Assembly (NCBI RefSeq): GCF_958298935.1
Contig: NC_084934.1
Location: forward strand, 374,501 to 438,500
From: Phragmites australis
Lineage: Eukaryota; Streptophyta; Magnoliopsida; Poales; Poaceae
Direction: 5' to 3'
DNA: 64,000 bases
Below the pieces are notes generated by a model. That model did no database searches. It was not told where the DNA came from and saw only the letters and a program-made list of their open reading frames with translations. How positions within the stretch are numbered: position 1 is the stretch's first letter; every line of letters begins with the position of its first letter. This document shows, one piece after another, positions 46,256 to 58,148 of the stretch. The position numbers and the translations under genes are program-made.

Positions 46256-48902
46256 TGTGGGAACCTTACTCACCCTCGTCAATTCGGACTTTTGGTTCTG
46301 TTAACTTCACACATTTTACCACACCCACACCACTAAGCACACTAAACACATTTTACACATTTCATAAAAGTGTGATTAACTTGGTTAAATATCATGATTC
46401 AACTCTAAAGAGTATAAGTCCTAAAAATACTAGTAAATAAGGCTATCATCCAAACAATCAAGCATAGTTGATGTTTGGGACATTCTAGGGTTTCAAGGTA
46501 ATAAGGTAAATTAACATCAAGGCACGGAATAGTCAAGCTAGATCATAATTATTCAATTATTTAAATTAATAAAATTACACATGCATAATTATAGCATTTT
46601 TAAACAAGCTCTACTCGGTTGTGGTTATAAAACATAGGTTAAATATGATCAGGAAGTTAGGGCATACCTTCTTTAAAATCTTGTTCCTGTCTTTCCTCGT
46701 AATCCAGGTCCCAGATTCTTCATCGAATGCTTCTTCGTCTAAAGTACGCAACTTAATGTCGAATAAGTAAACTACTGCAAATTTGACTTGAATTCAAATG
46801 AATTCATACAAAAAGTAAAATAAAACTCAAAAATTTATGAAACTAGTGGAGTTGTATAGATCATGAATTTAGATTAATTTAGATGAAATAATCATCAAAA
46901 TTGGAGTTAAAATAGGGAATATAGGACTCTTGAAATATTGGTCATCAGGTTAATTCGGCAAAAATAAAAGGGGTATATTCCTTGGAATATTCCATGGAAT
47001 ATTGGAGAATGATTTTTGGATTTATTAATTATTTTTGAAAATGCAAAAAAAAAATAGATCAGCTGGTTGATAGGTGAGAGTTAAGTCAACGGTCAATAGA
47101 TTGGGTTAATTGGGGTTATTGTGTTGTGGACTGGGTCTACAGGAGTTGTGGACCGGGTGGACTACAGAGGTAGAGGTTGGTCTATGGTGGATCGGTACTG
47201 GTGAACCAGGGCTGAGGTAGCTAGTTGACTGGGTCAAAAAGGTATGCCATGTTAGCACATTGGCTGATGTGGCTACCACGTGCTCACTAAAGGAGGAAGA
47301 TGGTTGCCAAAACAGTGGCAACTTTCTCTGTTCTGCGACGAAGCTCATCAGGAAGCTCGTCGGAATAGCATTCTCAGTGGCAGCTTCATCAACATGCAAT
47401 GGGCCAATGGTCTACCTACGGTGGTGAGTGTGCTGGTGGGGTTGGCTTCGCCGGAGGATCACTGAAGTGGTGTTAATGGCGTATCGGAGGCGGAGGCGGA
47501 AACTATGAAGTGCAAAAGTACATGTGCATGTGCGTTGGAGCCAAATGCGTCATGTAGTAAGGTGCTATGTAGCATGGTGAATAGTCCCATGAGGTTTCCT
47601 GGGTCAAAGCGACTTCATCTGTAGTCGGTGATGGAGGAGAAGTGAGGTTGGTGGAGGTGCCTCAGTGTTGTGTGTGTGCGGGCCTAGGGAGGTCATGTTG
47701 GTGCTTTGGGAAGGAGGAGGGAGGTGTTGTGGGGCTTAGAATTGGGTCACCATAACAGAGAATGGACTGAAGCCATAAAAGGAAGGTGGACAGAAGCGGT
47801 AGATATAACTCGATGGTGAACTCTGGACTCTTGATGTTCCCTGGTGAAGAAGATTGAGGTACAGATGAGGGTAGAGAGAGCCAAGAGGCTTTCAAGTGGC
47901 AATGGTTTGGTTTGCCAAAGGTGATGGCAGGAGTTAGGAGAGAGAGGGGAAGAAGGAGAGGTTCTTGCTTGATGAGAGGGAATGTGGTGTCCAAAGTGGT
48001 GCGGTGAGGCGAGTGGGGTCTTGCTAGCCTTTTTATAGGTATGGTAAGGCAATTCCGCAGCCAAAATATCTCGCCTCCGGTGAGATATTTCAAGACCGTG
48101 ATGAGACAGGATGGCAAGGTTTGCGGGGCTCAGCAATGCTAATGACAACAGAGCGGTGTAGCTATAGAGGTGGGGATGCGATGAGAGAGAGAGAGAGTGA
48201 ACGCGATGCAACGACAGAGCTCCAGGGTGGTGAGCTCTCGGGTTAAAAAGGCATAATGGCCACTCTGTACGTCGAAGGGATGGACCGATGGCTTCACCAT
48301 GAGCATGTGAAGCTTGTGGTTAGCACTGGCACAATGATGGGACAACACAGTGGGAGCTTAGGAGATGAGGGAAAGAGAGAGGAGGAGCGACACGGTATGG
48401 GTGGACATGGGTGCCTGTGCATGAGGTTGACAAAGGGTGGTGTGAGCCCTACGTGCTAGGGACGGTGTGAGGGGGTGTGGTGTGATGGGCCAAGGTGGGC
48501 AGAGGCGATAAACACATGGTGGCAATAGAGTTTGGGCCAGGCTAGGCCAAAAGTGGGAGGAAGAGGAGGGCTTCGGCCTGATTAAGAAAGGAAGAAAAAG
48601 GAAAGGGGAAAGAGAGTGCACTTGACCGAGGTGAGTTGGGCTGGGAGTTAGAGGGGGAGAAGATTAGGCCCAAGGAAAGTTTAGGGTTTTAGAAATGTTT
48701 AAATTTTTCTAGGTTTAGGCGAAATTCAAACTTGAACAACAAGTAGAAAATCCAAAGAGAACAAAATGCATCAAGGTGAAGTTTGTGCATATTTCAAAAA
48801 ATTAGCAATTTAAATTCGGTGAGTATTTGGATAATTTGCCCTATTTAACTCTTGTTTGATTTGATTTATTGTAAATTCTAAAAATTTCAATTTTTAATGA
48901 CA
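46256..48902 (-). mobile_element. Gypsy-type LTR in antisense orientation (boundaries approximate)
   Basis: Read on the minus strand the segment starts TGTCATTAAAAATTG and passes through AT-rich sequence into a GC-rich block of the kind seen in the solo LTR at 37838 (AAACCCTAAA, GGGCC words, then C-rich text), then becomes AT-rich again and may end at CCCACA (46256). Overall composition and order match a long grass Gypsy LTR. Flanking pentamers do not match, so the ends are tentative. The proline- and serine-rich ORFs on the minus strand (47662-48621) belong to the LTR and are not a gene. Confidence 0.5.
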
Positions 48903-50020
48903 TCCCCTGAATTGTGGTGCCTCTCAAAAGAATTCAGTAGCTGCACCTACATATTAACCATGAACCACTAGTATTGCAATCACAAATAACCCCTGATCGC
49001 AGCAGAATGGATCAGGTCCTCTGAATTCGAACGGTTCATGCAAGTTACTGTAAAACAAGCTGACCATTTTCAGGGAAAAGGTGTTTGTTTATACTTATCT
49101 TCTCCAGTCTGGTTAGGTGGATATATATAATCTAAAAAAATTGTGTTTATTTGCCTATATCTATTGTTATGATTTGGTTCGAAGGATGTAAATATACGGA
49201 CTCTATTTTGATCCGGGAATGAAGCTTGATTTAAGCTTCACTCTGGCAATCTGGTTTGATAGGTGCAGATTCTGCATTCGCTCATACAAATAATCTTACT
49301 TATTAGTATCATAAAATCATCTTATATGAGTTATTAATTACAGTCTCAAACACACCCTAGAGATTTTTTTATGGTCTTGGAAAGATACCGAATGTATAGG
49401 TGTTGTATCAGGGAGATGCAGTGGCCGAAAGTTATAGTTCCATTATTAAAAACAATTATTTTACCAGGCACGCACATAAAATCAAATACTATTAAAGTAA
49501 GGCTAGCACCGAAACAAGACGGTTCCTCTGGCTTAACAGATGGATTGTAGTGCTGCTTGACTGTCCGAAGTTGCACTAACGTCTTGGAACCGAAGATATA
49601 TAAAAACAAGAGGGGAAATAAGAGTCAGTCAATGGGAATGTCTTGTCGATCGAACGTTTCTTTTTCTCTGAGAATCGTAGAACATGGAATGCATTACCCA
49701 ACATTGAAATTAGTTCCCAACAAAGCAAAAATCTCTGCATATTCTAATAATGCGGCAACTACGTCGTCAGATCCTCCTAAATCCTAATTCATTCATCCCC
49801 TCTGCTCTGTCACAAGAGGTTGCGTGGTATGGTGGGAGTGGGATGCATGTCGTGACTGTCATGCCAAGCATGAACTGCGGCATCAAGGTCAAGGTCAACT
49901 GCTGCTTCTCCCACTTCCCTGCCTCCACGGAACATTCTCTCTTCGATCTCTCTCACGTCCCCGTAGAAAAATTAAAATCCATTTCAATTATAAGCGCTAG
50001 CTTCATGGATTGCCTAGGAC
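48903..50020. other. Intergenic, upstream of peroxidase 2
   Basis: No gene is supported; ORFs at 49346-49787 lack motifs. Confidence 0.5.
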
Positions 50021-50024
50021 TGAC

Positions 50025-50032
50025 TATAAATA
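50025..50032 (+). promoter_or_regulatory. TATA box of peroxidase 2
   Basis: TATAAATA lies 114 bases before the ATG. Confidence 0.7.
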
Positions 50033-50138
50033 CTTGGAACCTTCGCGCTCATCGTCATCCAGAACTCCATCTACCATCGAGCTTGCTAGCTCAGGAGTCA
50101 GGAGCCAGATAGATCCCTCTGATCATCTGTTGGGCGCC

Positions 50139-51322
50139 ATGGCCGTGGCTGCGTCGCAGTTGTTCAAGTGGGTGCTTCTTGTCGCGGCGTCGGCGAGCCT
50201 GCTGGCGCGCGCGGACCTGAGGTACGATTTCTACAACACGTCGTGCCCCGGCGTGGAGAAGCTGGTGCGCGATGAGCTGGCGCTCAAGTTCGCCGCCGAC
50301 GTCACGCTCCCGGCGGGGCTGCTCCGGCTGCACTTCCACGACTGCTTCGTGCGCGGGTGCGACGCGTCCATCATGCTCAAGTCGCACAACGGCACGGCGG
50401 AGCAGGACGCGGACCCCAACTCCACGGTCCGCGGCTACGAGGCCATCGAGGACATCAAGGCCAAGGTGGAGGCCGCCTGCCCGCTCGTCGTCTCCTGCGC
50501 CGACATCATCGCCATGGCAGCGCGCGACGCCGTCAACTTCGTACGAAATTGCAACGCTTAATTGCTCTATTCTTTAACTAGCTTGAACTGGAAGAGTAGA
50601 CGACTGAAGAAGTGTCTCGGTATTGATGCATGCAGAGCCAGGGGCCTCTGTACCAAGTGGAGACCGGCAGGCGCGACGGCAACGTCTCCCTCAAGGAGGA
50701 GGCACTGCAGTTCCTGCCGCCCTCCGATGGCAACGTCACCGTCCTCACGGAGTACTTCGCCGTCCAGAACCTCACCATGAAGGACATGGTCGTCCTCTCC
50801 GGTATGTATGTGTATATATATATATATGGGTGCATGAAACCTTACCGTGGTGTAACCTTCGCCGGCCGGCCGGCCTCTCACGATCACGATCGCTCGCTCA
50901 TGCGTGCAGGCGCGCACACCCTCGGCATCGCGCACTGCCCGTCCTTCTCGAAGCGTCTCTACAACTACACCGGCGCCGGCGACCAGGACCCGTCGCTGGA
51001 CGCGGCGTACGCCAAGAACCTGGCGACGGTGTGCACGCCGGAGAACGTGGCGAGCGTGCAGCCGCTGGACCCGATGTCGCCGAAAACGTTCGACCAGGGG
51101 TACTACCAGTCCGTGTACAACCACCAGGCGCTGCTGGTCTCGGACGCCGCCCTGCTCAACGACAGCCTCACCGGCGCCTATGTGCAGCTCATGAACAACG
51201 CCTCCTCCCTCGACACATTCTTCGCTGATTTCGCTGTCGCCATGATCAACATGGGCAGGGCCGGCGTGCGCACCGGCACCGACGGCGAGATCAGGGCGAC
51301 GTGCGCCATCTACGTCGACTGA
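50139..51322 (+). CDS. Class III peroxidase 2, 326 aa, three exons
   Basis: A secreted plant haem peroxidase. Exons are 50139-50540, 50636-50801 and 50910-51322; introns are 95 and 108 bp with GT-AG ends. They fall after ARDAVNF (phase 0) and inside LSG|AHT (phase 1), both known positions in this family, and the joined frame is exactly 327 codons. A signal peptide covers residues 1-25. Catalytic R63 and H67 lie in LRLHFHDC; the proximal haem ligand is H192 in LSGAHTLGIAHC. The conserved Cys set is complete. The ATG follows a TATA box at the expected distance; an upstream in-frame ATG at 50010 lies before the TATA box and was rejected. It lacks the intron that peroxidase 1 has, so the two are not recent tandem copies. 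Confidence 0.95.
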
Positions 51323-51472
51323 TCCATGATCCTGCTGCCAACATATATTAGCCCTTTTTATTTCTCTTGAGATTTCCTTGGTTTCTCCCGTCCTTTAGTT
51401 ATTTAAGTCATTCATGTTCGCGGCATTTTGAAACAATACTATATTGGTTGGATGCTTGATTGGTTTGAGGTC

Positions 51473-51478
51473 AATAAA
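51473..51478 (+). terminator. Candidate poly(A) signal of peroxidase 2
   Basis: AATAAA lies 150 bases after the stop, followed by an A-rich run. Confidence 0.5.
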
Positions 51479-52167
51479 AGAAAAAAAAAAGAGAAGTGGT
51501 AATTTACATGATGAGTTGCTGAGCACATAGATCACCGTGTGACATTGGATCGTTAATTTCATTTCCATTTTCCTGGGACATGTCAAGAAGAGGATGTGAG
51601 TGTAACCCAAGTCGGCGGACTCCTATACGGGTAGCACAGGGAAGCAAATTCTATAGAATTAGGTCATGTAAAAGACCGTATTTCCTGTGACAGATACGTG
51701 TCCTCTCCCTCACTCTCCTCTTTAGCTCAATCGTTAGATTAGAGGATGTGTGACTGGATCAGGATCTTATGGAGATCTTTCGTAGAAAGACCCACAATCC
51801 ACCCTGCTGCGGGAATTCCTATAGCTAGATCCCGGATGGGTGGTGGAAAATGGGGTTCATTTGCAAACTTTAAACACATTTTTGTCTCAAACCGGGAGTC
51901 CATTTTCAAATCCATTTATACCATGCTGCTGTTTATAATTAATTCATAAAAGTGAGATTAAATATGAATATTTTTTTAAGAAATTAACATTTTTATGTAC
52001 TATTTCAATATTTTGAATATACTATTTCAACTTTTTGACATAAAATGTTGAACTACTTTTCCAAATTTTTGAACTATTTTTGTAAAATATTGCACCAAGC
52101 TTTACAAAATGTTGAATGCACATAAAAGGCCAATAATCACAACTATAGCAAAGTGAATTAATCATTA
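51479..52167. other. Intergenic, no gene seen
   Basis: AT-rich spacer without supported features. Confidence 0.5.
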
Positions 52168-53100
52168 TTATTATAACACCCTGTGTTTTGCACATTTCTT
52201 AAAATCACTAAAAAATTGAATTTTTTCAAATTTGCAACAAATTCAAACTTAAATGTGTAAAGACGAGCTAAGTATCCAAAATATACATCAAATTTATTTT
52301 TTCAAAAATTGAAAACATGCACAAAATAAACCATATTGCATTTTGGATCTTCGTGGTTTTAGTTGGAATTTTCGTTGTTATTTCAAAATCGAAAGCCTAT
52401 TCAAATTTGAATACTCTCTTTCTATAAAATCTCAAACCTAATTCTAGATTCCTAAATTCTCTTTGGGCCAAATCCTTTTCTCCTTCCCCATTTCTTCTCC
52501 CCATCTCATTGTCTTTTTCTCTATTTTCCATTGGGCCTAATCTCCCCTCTCCCTTCTTGCTGCCCACTAAATCATTGGCCCAGTCGGCCCATCCAATCTC
52601 CCTTCCTTCCCTTTTAATTTCTTTTCCATCTCAGGGTGAATCCCTTTTTCCTCAACTTTCGCTCACCTCCTCCCCCCCCCCTCCCTCGCACATGTAAGCC
52701 CATTGCTCCGCTCCTTCCAGTCTAATTCGGTCCATCACCATCATCGCTCCACATTACACTGACATGTAAGTCCTGCCACCTTATCTTCTTCCTCCGACCC
52801 CCCCCCCCACCCCTATCTCTCTTTCTTCTCTCTCTATATACCTATCTCTCCTCCTAATTTCTCTTTACATTGTCCCATCACTAGCCGGAAGCTCCTACTG
52901 CGTGTATGTCTGTGATGCCTATGTGTATGTTGAGTTGGCACACCCCTTGCCACGTTTCTTGTCCACACCACCCAATGCACCCACAAATCAATATTTATGA
53001 CGTGTTTGAGCATTTTGTGAGATCTATAATGTATTTGCACTTACTGTACAAGTTGTTGCGCCTCTTACGTATTTTACTCATAACAAAAGACAAATAGCCT
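52168..53100 (+). repeat. Gypsy-type LTR fragment, 5' part
   Basis: It opens near TATAACACCCTGTG, close to the TGTAACA...CCC start of the solo LTR at 37838, then an AT-rich stretch gives way to a C/T-rich block with GGGCC words in the same order. It stops near the A run at 53107 with no second end, so it is truncated. Confidence 0.5.
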
Positions 53101-53619
53101 ATAAATTAAAAAAAAAACTGACCCTTGATTTTGGTGGACCCATTGAATGACAACCAATAGATCTATAAAGACTTGGGCTGACTTAATTACATAGAGGACT
53201 AAGGCCAATTTGCTAAACCAACTTAATTAAGGCCTGATAGGGATACAGACACCGAATCAGGCCCATCTACCAATAATCAATTTAAAAAAGATCCCGGAAT
53301 ATGTAGACAACCGATTTAGATCCATTTACCAACTTTAGTAACACCCAAGAAAAAGGTGCATTAAGATCAAAAATATTATTATAACTATAAACAAACAAAA
53401 TGTTGATCATACCGTGCTAGCTTTAATGCAACGATGAAGAATATATGTATGTATAGACCACCAAACAATTGAACGTGTCAATACATATATACACGACCTG
53501 ATTAGTGATGAGTTTTTTTCCCCAGGGAAGGGATGATGCGTGTCGTGCATGCTTCCCTGTAAACGCCTAAACGACAATTTAAACAACCATCCTACGCCAC
53601 ACCATCTGAGAGACGTAGT
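53101..53619. other. Intergenic, no gene seen
   Basis: A short spacer between LTR fragments. Confidence 0.5.
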
Positions 53620-55150
53620 TGTAACGAAAATAACTCTATTAAATTATAATTATAATTTTGATAATTAATGATAACATAGGTATTAGAAATAACATAGTTA
53701 TTAGGACTAACATATTTGTTAAAAATATATGTTAGTAGGTCTCATTAATGCTATACATCAAAAATAAGCTGGGACAAAATTTAATTGAATTGGAAAAGTC
53801 ACAGAAAGATTTACCCTACCAGATGGTCTGTTGCTCTTTGTGTTGAAGTCACCGGAGTATTTTTGATAAATGTGGAGAAGAATGAGGACTGCACCGGATA
53901 GTCCGGTGATGAAATGTATAAAGCACCAAAGTACTTCTTGCAGAGGCGATTCTAAGTGCTGAAGAATGAAAATTAACTCAACGGATAGTCAGGTGATCAC
54001 AAAGATAGTTGTATCAGAGCATTCCTAGGGAAGAATAGAAGATTTAACTCACCAGATGGTTCGGTATGAATGGAATGAACACCAAATAAATGCACCAGAG
54101 TATTTTACACAGAGAGGCTGCAAAGGCTCGAATGACTTAAGTTAACTCACGAGAATGTCTGGTGATAGATTTGAAGGTACATCGGAGTGTCCGGTGTTTA
54201 CAAAAGCACTGAGTGGAGTTCTAATGACTAGTTTATGATGTTGTACTCACCAGATGATCCAGTGTTAGTACTACTGTTTTCACCGGATCATCCGGTGTTA
54301 ACAGCTTTTCTGATTCATTAGGAAATGGCTTAGTTGGTGGGTTTAAGGCTATAAATATGTCTTCACTCAGTCATTTGAATGGGTGATATGCTGCTAGAGT
54401 CTAGAAAATCTCATAGACACTTGAGAAAATATCCAAGCCACCAAAGTACTTAAAGTGATCATCTAAGGTGATTAAGCACAAGATTAGAGTGTTTAGTACT
54501 TATAGGCTTAGAGTAAGTTGTAGCTAAGTGCTGCAGCTTAAAGAATGAATCAAGGAGTGATCCTAACTTGTACCAAGAGCTACGTTAGCACCTTGAAGTC
54601 TTGGTGACTCGATGGCAAGCTTGTTGACCCTCCGACTTAGTATGGAGCGGTGGCAAGGTACATGTACAGGGACGCGGTGACCCTTGCCTTGGTGGTGGCT
54701 CAAGCTCCGAAATGATTACAACGGCAAGTGACCAGAAGAGAGGTTAGTGGTGAGACTTTATCTTGGTGGTTTGGTGGCTCATCCAACTTGAGGCCTTACC
54801 TTGGTAGCTTGGTGCCTCAAGAGTTATAACTGAGTACCGGCTAAGAGTATATCTTTGGAGGAGCTCCAACGTGGACTAGAGGTGTCATTTATGACATCGA
54901 TACCACGGGATAAAAATTCCTTATGCCGAGTTTGTATCTCTACCTTATTTACATTTCCGCATTTACTTTCTTCCAATTAACCTTGCTAGAGTAGGTTGCA
55001 ATCCTTTTGAGAGGTAGAGTAGACACATTAAATAAATCTAGAATATATTTAGATAGAAATTGAGATATGTTTATCTTGTGAAGTTTTTGGAGCTATTAGT
55101 TTTTAAGTTTTCTAATTCATCCCCCTCTTAGTACGTCACCGATTCTCACA
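53620..55150 (+). repeat. 5' LTR of the second Sirevirus-like element
   Basis: The end TTCTCACA precedes the primer site by two bases; the start at TGTAACG is a best guess. The interior has repeated CACCGGA/TCCGGTG words, including the near-perfect palindrome CACCGGATCATCCGGTG at 54281-54297 and CACCGGATAGTCCGGTG at about 53892. Confidence 0.7.
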
Positions 55151-55152
55151 AT

Positions 55153-55168
55153 TGGTATCAGAGCTGGA
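55153..55168 (+). other. Primer binding site (tRNA-iMet)
   Basis: TGGTATCAGAGCTGGA is complementary to the 3' end of initiator tRNA-Met. Confidence 0.92.
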
Positions 55169-55256
55169 GCTCACACCTTTCACAAGGATACACATTCAAG
55201 TAGCATTTGAGACATCGTCTCATTTTAATCGGTTAGGCTTCACCGCCTAGTGAGTT

Positions 55257-56150
55257 ATGACATCCGGGGTTAGAATGGATACACATAGCATTCCACATTT
55301 CTATGGCACTAATTTTCTCTAATGGAAAATTCTTATGACTTCTTATTTGCAAGTCTATGACACTGAAGAATGGATGAGATCACGTGTCACCAACAAGGAG
55401 AGGTAGTTAGATGCATTAGCAAAGAATTTTATTTTGTCATCTTTAAATATTGATGTATTTAATCGTGTTTATTCTGTTACCAATGCACATAATATTTGGA
55501 ATAGTTTTATTAAAATACATGAAGGTACAAAGGATGCGCGCAATAAGAAAATATCATGTGCTTGTTACTAAGCTCAATAGCATAAAAAACTACCCCATAA
55601 ATATTCTTGTTAATGAGATCAATAAGCTAAGTTTGACGCAAATTAAAGATGCTCAAGTGGTGACAAAAATATTTCAAGCTTTTCTTCTAAAGTACAAACT
55701 AATTGTTTCTATCATCTACGATAAATATGACATAATTAAAATAATTCCTAGCCAAGTTTTAGGCAAGATTATCGCCTATAAAATGACCATGAGCATGGAG
55801 GTTCAAGCTTTTATCCCATTGGACACCAAGAACCTTGCTCTTACAAGGAAGCAAGCTCAATACCAATGCACGAAGACAAGGATAAGGAGATAAGAGCAAG
55901 AGTAAAGCTCAAACAAAAATAATGGTGATCAAGATAAAGAGTTATGAAGAAGATGATCAAAGCACATCAAGAGATGAAGAAATTGATTCTAAGATAGCCA
56001 AGCTCATCTCTCGAATAGAGAAGAATATCAAGAAGATCAATGCTAAGATTGATCATCGAATCTCTATAAAAAGCTTGTCAAAACTATTGATCATATCAAA
56101 AAGTAGAAGAAAATCAAGAGCAATAGAAAGACAAGGGGAAGAGCTATAAT
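55257..56150 (+). pseudogene. gag: Broken copia gag of the second element
   Basis: The ATG at 55257 starts a copia Gag opening (IPHFYGTNF, WKILM, SYLQ) interrupted by TAA and TAG codons. Near 55550 the homologous reading moves to another frame, where the KLNSIK, LTQIKDAQVV and PSQVLGKI blocks of the UBN2 gag domain continue to about 55830. No zinc knuckle or pol was found. It is dead. Confidence 0.75.
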
Positions 56151-56999
56151 ATTTATAAGCATAGAAAGATAGATGAGTGAAGATGAAGATTCAAGCTTAA
56201 ATGATGTGAGCTCCACCACCCATTCCTCCGAGAAAAGTTCTTTCTCAAAAGCATTATCACACAAGTTGGCATCGCGCAAGTTATCACACAAGTGACTTAT
56301 GACCAATGATATGGATACGATATAAGTAATGATGAATCCGATGAGGATTATTCCTCCTACGATAAACTACTTCATTTGATCAATGAGCAATAAAAGACAT
56401 TTAAGAAATAATCTAAAGAACTTAAAAAATTTAATGCTCTCAATAATATTCGTGCTATATTTGTTTATAATTATGAGTAATTATTGAGCAAATTCAATTT
56501 GCTAAACAAGAAACAAATATAAAAAGCTTAAGATAAAATTTGAGTACATTGAATCTTAATCTAAGGTTCTTTGGAGTAATCTACATCTCTATTTAATTTA
56601 AATTCTAAAGTAAATGTTTGCACTATTTATGATAATTTAATTGGTTTATTTAGTTTACCTCTTTGTAATGAGATATGTGTTGAGAATGCTTTTATAAAAA
56701 ACATCTAATGAACTTATTGCATAAAAAAATAATAAACTCAAACAAGAAGTAAAAAAAATTAAAAAAGACTTGACAAGATTAAAGAGCATGAATCATATCC
56801 AATCTCTTCAAAATAATCATGCGACCATGGTGAATAAACTTATAGAGAAATCTACTGTGATATCTTTCAAATGTCATCAGAAAAGTCACAAGTCGTCACA
56901 TTATAAATAAATAAAGAAGTAGATTAAGGAGAAGAAAAATATCATGCATCTCTCCAATAAAACTAAACCACTATAAACTTTAAAAAAAGAACAATGGCA

Positions 57000-57641
57000 G
57001 TGACAGGAATACCGGTGGGGATGACGAGACTAGAATGAAGGAAAGGATGACGGGTGACAGAGAAGAAAGGAGAGGATGCAGGGTGAAGAAGGGGCTGTCA
57101 GCTGGGGCCCACTAGAGATATAAGAGGGAAGAGAGAATGGGTGTGATAGAGAATGACTGGGTACCGTAAAACAAAAATTCTGAGCAGATCTAGTGGGAGT
57201 TGGATGCTTTTCTCTTCTTTTCTTTTTTTTTCCTTGCAAGAGGAGGGAAGAGAAGCAATGCTGTTTTTGGTGGATGGAGTGCTGTTCAACATGGTCGATC
57301 TGTGGAAGAGAAATCTGCAACCAAGATCCAAGGTGGTCAAGCCCAGTCACGCATGCATCAGTCCTTGTCTCGACGACCAACTCCGTGGTCAATTGACATG
57401 CAGATATCAAGATCACCACTGACTCTATTAAATCTGAATTTTCCGGAGGTGAGGAACAGTGCATAATTCTCAGGAAGGAAAGCAGCAAGCTTTCTAATAT
57501 GCACAATTTAAACTGTAAATAATAGAACAAAGTGGACAAGAAAGATGCAAAATGAATCGATGAGAATCAGCACGATGGATTGAACCCAGCAAGACAAAAT
57601 TGCAACTGAATTCTAGGATAGACTGAATCAGCACAGGAAGA
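57000..57641. other. Spacer with a short copy of proline-rich gene sequence
   Basis: Bases 57000-57035 match part of the proline-rich gene (about 57804-57839) at 30 of 36 positions. The remainder, with antisense and sense ORFs at 57030-57539, has no domain and may be 3' untranslated or intergenic sequence. Confidence 0.45.
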
Positions 57642-58148
57642 CTAATCTGCTCCGAGGCCGAGCCAGTCAAGAATAGTCAGCATGAAGCATAAAGGCGCCG
57701 TCGGGCTTGGCGTCTCTGGGGCAGCAGGCGGAGGAGGCGACAGCAGCTCGGCGGGAGGCGGCGGTGACGCGAGTGCCGGTGGTGACGACGCGATTTCTGG
57801 CGGAGGTGACGGGAATGCCGGTGGGGGTGACAAGACTGCTGCCGGAGGCGGCGGCTGCAGAGGGGGCAGCAGCAGCGGCGACGGCGGCGGCGGCAAGGCG
57901 GTGTCCGGGGCGGGAAAGGTGGGATTTTGAGCCGGCGGCGGCGGCGGTCGTGCGGTGGTAGCGGGCTGCTGGATAGGGTCGGGCAGGACGGGCTGGCAGC
58001 CTTCGGTGGCGGCGCACGCGGAGCTGGGGTGGGACTTGGCGGCGCGGTGGAGGACGGCGCGGAAGGCGAGGACGACGCTGACGACCGCGAGGACGGCGCG
58101 GAAGGCGAGGAAGATCTTGGTGGCCTTGCCCACGTAGCAGCCCCGCAT
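57642..58148 (-). CDS. Small proline-rich protein with N-terminal membrane anchor, 168 aa
   Basis: A single exon with strong grass-type GC bias. Residues 9-33 form a hydrophobic segment containing a duplicated AFRAVL motif and are the likely membrane anchor or uncleaved signal. A Cys-containing linker (about 40-65) follows, then a Pro/Ala/Ser-rich region with many PPPP and SPPP runs (about 68-150), and a hydrophobic C-terminus (LCFMLTILDWLGLG). SPPP motifs are typical of hydroxyproline-rich wall proteins, so an association with the wall or plasma membrane is plausible. The ATG at 58148 is the first that includes the anchor. It lies 630 bp downstream of the kinesin gene on the same strand. The family is not firmly identified; a low-complexity chance ORF is less likely given the structured N-terminus. 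Confidence 0.65.
   Translation of the reverse strand: MRGCYVGKATKIFLAFRAVLAVVSVVLAFRAVLHRAAKSHPSSACAATEGCQPVLPDPIQQPATTARPPPPPAQNPTFPAPDTALPPPPSPLLLPPLQPPPPAAVLSPPPAFPSPPPEIASSPPALASPPPPAELLSPPPPAAPETPSPTAPLCFMLTILDWLGLGAD

Larger units (their letters stand above)
53620..56990 (+). mobile_element. Second Sirevirus-like copia element, 5' half only
   Basis: An LTR (53620-55150), primer site and broken gag are present in order on the plus strand, then the element fades at about 56990 without pol or a second LTR. It belongs to a different family from the element at 1-9855 (different palindrome words and gag). The right boundary is approximate. Confidence 0.75.

Noticed and set aside
47662..48621. 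Overlapping minus-strand ORFs of 85-154 residues
   Set aside because: Ser/Pro/His-rich low-complexity products in an LTR-like segment, without domains.
46256..48902. Solo LTR with target duplication
   Set aside because: Composition fits an LTR, but the flanking pentamers (ACCAA, TCCCC) differ, so only a tentative LTR was called.
57030..57539. 169-residue minus-strand ORF downstream of the proline-rich gene
   Set aside because: Ser-rich, no domain, overlaps plus-strand ORFs of similar length; likely untranslated or intergenic.
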